Of a stretch of 64,000 bases of DNA, positions 58,960-64,000 are shown piece by piece; within the stretch, counting starts at the first letter, position 1, and every line of letters starts with the position of its first letter. This DNA comes from Methylopila sp. M107 (GTDB taxonomy: Bacteria; Pseudomonadota; Alphaproteobacteria; Rhizobiales; Methylopilaceae). The translations under genes and the position numbers were made by a program. The DNA is taken from assembly GCF_000384475.1 (NCBI RefSeq), contig NZ_ARWB01000001.1, forward strand, positions 2,522,176-2,586,175, written 5' to 3'. The notes under the pieces are model-generated. The model did not search any database. It was not told the DNA's origin and worked only from the letters and a program-made list of their open reading frames with translations.

Positions 58960-59177
58960 GTCCGTCTCCCATGTCCCGCGGACGAAGCGCCGACCGCGTC
59001 CTGCATGCCGATCACATGCCTGCGGACGACAGCTTCCCCGACTTTCCGCCGCGCCGAAAGGCGACTTCCGTGGGAAGTCGCGACGCCTTCCATCGGCGGC
59101 GCAATCCGGAGGACGTTCGAGCGGCGTCGTCAAGCCGGGAGGCGGGAGCGCCGATCACATGATCGCGCGGGGCCGTC

Positions 59178-60446
59178 TCAACGGTAATCGGCGATGCAGA
59201 CGCCCGTTTCCCTCAGGCGCCGCACAGCGTCGGCCGCGTCCCGATTGCCGGCGCCGACCCCGAACGGCCGCTTGCGGACGAGCTGCGTCGGGTCCGAGAA
59301 GCCGTTCCAGCGCTTGCAGCTGAAGCCCTTCTCGGTGCAGGCGTTCGGGTAGGACATGATGTCCTCGACACGCTTCGTCAGGTTGACGTAGCCGAACTGG
59401 TAGTCGGTCGGCGGCTGCGGCTCGATGACGTGCCGGTCGTGATGAAGGCCGAAATTGTGGCCGAGCTCGTGCGGCAAGGCGTGGATGCTCAGGCAGCCGC
59501 CGCGGCCGACGACCGAAAAGCCGTGGGTCGACGTGAAGTAGTTCGGGTTGCGGACATACCAGGCGAGGCCGCAATAGGGGTCAGCGTCGACGGGCTGGCG
59601 GATCATGACCACGAGATCGGCCTTGGTGGCGTTGCGGGTCTTGCGGACGCCCGAGAACACGCCACGGTTGGCGGTGATGTCGTCGAGCGTCTGCTCCCAG
59701 GTCGACGCGGTCTCGGAGAAGCCGTCGACCCCGATCATACCGATGGGCCTGATGCGGATGCCCGCCTCCTTGAAGGCGACGTTCGCCTGCGCGACCGCGA
59801 GATCGAGCTCGGCGATGATGTCGGGCGACGTGGCCTTGGCGAGCTCGGAATAGACGAACAGCGCGTTGACGACGGTGTCCTTGGTCTTCGCCGCGGCCTT
59901 CTTGCCTGCCCCGGCCGCCTTGTCGGGCGAAACGTCCTTGCTCGAGACCGGCGCCGGCCGGATCGGCCCGAAGTTCGGGAGCTTGTCGATCGCCGTCTCG
60001 CTGATCTTCTGGAGCCTTCCGCCGGCCGGCGCGAGGCTGAAGATCTTGTCGCCGAGAGCGACCTGGCCCGTCAGCGCGCCCTTGGCGTCGAACAGCAGCG
60101 TGGCCTTGTCTTCCGCGTTGGCGGAGCCGAACCAGATCTCGCCGCCGCGCGAGGCGGCCTCGACGCGGTCCCGCTTGAAGGTCGCCACGACGCCGGAAAA
60201 CAGCTTGATGCGGAGCTCCTTCGCCGCCGCCGGGCGGTCGCCGAGCGCCGCGGTGTTGAGCGCGGCGAGCGCGACCCGCGCCTCCGAGGCGTCGGCCGGC
60301 GCGGCGTCGGCGGCGGACCGCTGCGCGGCGGTGGGCGTCGCGAACAGATCGATCGGATCCGCGGCGGCGCGCCCGGCGAATCCCGTCGCCACAAGCGCGA
60401 AGGCGAGGCTCGCGGTCGCGAGTCGCGTGAACGGAAGTCGACGCAT
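59178..60446 (-). CDS. Secreted zinc metalloprotease, metzincin type (paralogue 2)
   Basis: A 422-aa protein with signal peptide (ending AGRAAAD near 30), similar prodomain (LRIKLFSGVVATFKRDRVEA) and catalytic HELGHNFGLHHD (326-337) with Met-turn EDIMSY. Clearly paralogous to the gene downstream (57703-58959), 218 bp away. Substrate unknown; secreted predation, nutrient or envelope roles are possible. Confidence 0.85.
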   Translation of the reverse strand: MRRLPFTRLATASLAFALVATGFAGRAAADPIDLFATPTAAQRSAADAAPADASEARVALAALNTAALGDRPAAAKELRIKLFSGVVATFKRDRVEAASRGGEIWFGSANAEDKATLLFDAKGALTGQVALGDKIFSLAPAGGRLQKISETAIDKLPNFGPIRPAPVSSKDVSPDKAAGAGKKAAAKTKDTVVNALFVYSELAKATSPDIIAELDLAVAQANVAFKEAGIRIRPIGMIGVDGFSETASTWEQTLDDITANRGVFSGVRKTRNATKADLVVMIRQPVDADPYCGLAWYVRNPNYFTSTHGFSVVGRGGCLSIHALPHELGHNFGLHHDRHVIEPQPPTDYQFGYVNLTKRVEDIMSYPNACTEKGFSCKRWNGFSDPTQLVRKRPFGVGAGNRDAADAVRRLRETGVCIADYR

Positions 60447-60804
60447 CGATCAGGTCCCCGAAATCAATGCACCAATCATAGGTGGTGACAGCTAACCGGA
60501 GACTAACGAGCGCTCCCGGCCGGCAGCCGATCGTTCGTCTAAGGGCGGGCCCGCGACCCGTCGTCCGTTCGTCGAACTCCGAACAATTTTCCGTTGACCA
60601 GAACGGCAAAGTTTTGTTCCGGCTTGATTTTTCCGGGGTCCGCCACGCTTGCGCCACGATGTTGCGCCGCTGCATGGGCCGTGTTAGTGACCGCAACGCT
60701 CCGGGGTCTGAGGCCCGGGAGGCGTACGAATTCACCGGTTTTGGGAGGTCCGGAGCGCCCGCTCCGGTTTCAGCCCCAGGCTCCAACCAGCGAGAGACGC
60801 TCGG
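60447..60804 (+). promoter_or_regulatory. Promoter region of the ATP synthase operon
   Basis: A 358-bp gap between divergent units with no gene. TTGACC at 60594-60599 is the best -35 candidate; the following 40 bases are T-rich (GTTTTGTTCC, TTGATTTTTCC) by local standards. No clean -10 is seen. Confidence 0.4.
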
Positions 60805-61364
60805 GTGGCAGGTAAAGACACGATCGTGTCCGGAATGGCGGGTCGCTACGCGACCGCCTTGTTCGATCTCGCCAAGGAACAGAATTCCGTCGATGCGGTC
60901 GCTGGCGACCTCGACACGCTGTCCAGGGCGCTCGCGGAAAGCGAAGACCTCCGGCGGCTCATCAAGAGCCCGGTGTTCTCCGCCGAGGAGCAGACCAAGG
61001 CGATCACGGCGGTTCTCGGCAAGCTCGGGGTCGGCGCGCTGACCACCAATTTCGTGCGGCTCGTCGCCGGCAATCGCCGGCTGTTCGCCATCGAGAGCAT
61101 GATCAAGGGTTTCCATGCGCTGGTCGCCGCCGACAAGGGCGTGACGACCGCGCAGGTGACCGTCGCCGAAGAGCTTTCGCCCGCACGGCGCGAAGAGCTC
61201 GCCGCGGCGCTGAAGGACATCACCGGCAAGACGGTGGATTTCGACGTCAAGGTCGATCCCAAGATTCTGGGCGGGCTCATCGTGCGGCTTGGAAGCCGCA
61301 TGGTCGACGCCTCGCTGAAGACCAAGCTCAACTCCATTAAACTCGCGATGAAAGAGGTCGGCTG

Positions 61365-61365
<1 letters not shown>
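60805..61365 (+). CDS. atpH: ATP synthase F1 subunit delta
   Basis: A 186-aa stalk protein linking F1 to the F0 b subunits. It has [19 protein letters not shown] at the N-terminus and the C-terminal signature [30 protein letters not shown] start at 60805. Stop overlaps the atpA ATG by 1 bp. Confidence 0.92.
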
Positions 61366-62903
<1,538 letters not shown>

Positions 62904-62938
62904 TCTCGTAAGGTCGAAAGCGGAGTTCGGACGCCCAG

Positions 62939-63823
62939 ATGGCGAGTCTCAAGGACCTCAGGAACCGCATCGCCTCGGTCAAGGCGACGCAGAAGATCAC
63001 CAAGGCCATGCAGATGGTGGCCGCGGCGAAGCTGCGTCGCGCCGAGCAGGCGGCGGCGGCGTCGAGCCCCTATGCGGAACGCATGGAGCGCGTGCTGTCG
63101 AACCTCGCCGCCGGCATGAAGGGCTCGCCGCTCGCGCCGCGCCTGCTCGCCGGAACGGGATCGGACAAGCGCCATTTGCTCGTGGTGATCACGGCCGACC
63201 GCGGTCTCTGCGGCGGCTTCAACTCCTCGATCTCGCGGCTCGCGCGCGACCATGCCCGCAGGCTTCTGGCCGAAGGCAAGGAGGTCACGTTCCTCTGCGT
63301 CGGACGCAAGGGCGCGGACATTCTGAAGCGCCAGTTCCCGGGCAAGATCGACGACGTCATCACGCTGCGCGACGTCAAGCGCGTCGGCTTCACCGAGGCG
63401 CAGAACATCGCCGAGCGGATCTTCGACCTCTACAACGAGGACAAGTTCGACGTCGCGACGATGTTCTTCTCGAAGTTCAAGTCGGTCGTCAGCCAGATCC
63501 CGACCGCGCAGCAGATCGTGCCGGCCGAAATCCCCGAGGGCGACGAGACCAAGGACGAGCTGCAGGGCGCGGTCTACGAGTACGAGCCGTCCGAGGAGGA
63601 GATCCTCGACGAGCTGCTGCCCCGCAACGTCGCCATCCAGCTTCTGAAAGCGCTTCTTCAGAACGCCGCCTCCGAGCAGGGCGCGCGCATGTCCGCGATG
63701 GACAACGCGACCCGCAACGCCGGCGACATGATCAAGAAGCTTTCGCTCGAATATAACCGCACACGCCAGGCGCAGATCACCAAGGAGCTGATCGAGATCA
63801 TCTCCGGCGCCGAAGCGCTCTGA
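62939..63823 (+). CDS. atpG: ATP synthase F1 subunit gamma
   Basis: A 294-aa rotary shaft. Starts [35 protein letters not shown] and ends with the matching helix [45 protein letters not shown], both diagnostic. [15 protein letters not shown] lies between. Confidence 0.97.
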   Translation: MASLKDLRNRIASVKATQKITKAMQMVAAAKLRRAEQAAAASSPYAERMERVLSNLAAGMKGSPLAPRLLAGTGSDKRHLLVVITADRGLCGGFNSSISRLARDHARRLLAEGKEVTFLCVGRKGADILKRQFPGKIDDVITLRDVKRVGFTEAQNIAERIFDLYNEDKFDVATMFFSKFKSVVSQIPTAQQIVPAEIPEGDETKDELQGAVYEYEPSEEEILDELLPRNVAIQLLKALLQNAASEQGARMSAMDNATRNAGDMIKKLSLEYNRTRQAQITKELIEIISGAEAL

Positions 63824-63848
63824 CGACCTTCCGACGAGGACCACTTAA

Positions 63849-64000
63849 ATGACCGCTCATGTCGGCCGCATCACACAGGTCATCGGCGCCGTCGTCGACA
63901 TCAAGTTCGACGGGCATCTGCCGGAAATCCTGAACGCGCTCGAGACCAAGAACAATGGCGCCCGGCTCGTCTTCGAGGTCGCGCAGCACCTCGGCGAGTC
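63849..64000 (+). CDS. atpD: ATP synthase F1 subunit beta (partial, cut by window end)
   Basis: The first 50 codons are present ([20 protein letters not shown], then [12 protein letters not shown]). These match the beta subunit N-terminal barrel. The gene runs off the right edge, so the catalytic P-loop is not visible. Spacing of 25 bp from atpG is normal for the operon. Confidence 0.95.
   Translation, partial: MTAHVGRITQVIGAVVDIKFDGHLPEILNALETKNNGARLVFEVAQHLGE

Noticed and set aside
60560-60590. LexA-box-like GTTCGTCGAAC and GAACTCCGAAC upstream of atpH
   Set aside because: Spacing does not fit the alphaproteobacterial SOS box (half-sites 7 bases apart), and SOS control of ATP synthase is not expected.

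Overview
The window is high-GC chromosomal DNA from an alphaproteobacterium, most likely a member of the Hyphomicrobiales (Rhizobiales). The evidence is protein similarity, the atpHAGD order, 4-base gene overlaps, short Rhizobiales-type palindromic repeats between genes, and a GapR-like (DUF2312) gene. I cannot name the genus.

Host left arm (1-10133). A terminator for an off-window gene is followed by a secreted SH3-domain protein (minus strand), a D-isomer 2-hydroxyacid dehydrogenase, a sulfate-binding protein next to a SulP permease and a small 124-aa protein, a DMT/EamA exporter (minus), a tiny secreted Lys-rich protein (minus), a XerC-type recombinase (minus), and a GntR/UTRA regulator divergent from a PfkB sugar kinase.

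Prophage (10134-53755, 43,622 bp). This is a complete Mu-like transposable prophage. Both outer ends read TGT[A/C]G..GGACACTTGAAACTGCAG, and the element is flanked by a perfect 5-bp target duplication, ATGGG. It lies with its early end on the right. From right to left come an inducible LexA-type repressor with two downstream secreted-protein genes (plus strand), a Ner-type regulator, small early genes, ParB-like protein, MuA transposase, MuB ATPase, a run of small overlapping middle genes (DUF3164, ParB-like, winged helix), Com plus a DNA methyltransferase, GemA, a second methyltransferase, a Mor/C-type late activator, the lysis genes, the Mu-type head genes (DUF2730, DUF3486, terminase, DUF935 portal, F-like head protein, protease, DUF2190, capsid, gp36, G), and a P2-type contractile tail (V, W, J, I, fibres/spike, sheath, tube, E/E' frameshift, tape measure, U, X, D). 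A recurring palindrome, GGGCTGAAC..GTTCAGCCC, sits upstream of the lysin, protease and sheath genes and may be the late-promoter signal.

Host right arm (53756-64000). About 0.7 kb without a convincing gene is followed by a transaldolase-family aldolase (minus), priA (plus), two tandem paralogous secreted metzincin proteases (minus), and the ATP synthase F1 operon atpH-atpA-atpG-atpD, the last cut by the window edge.

No tRNA, rRNA or CRISPR array was seen. All family names come from reading the translated sequences by eye. No database search was run.
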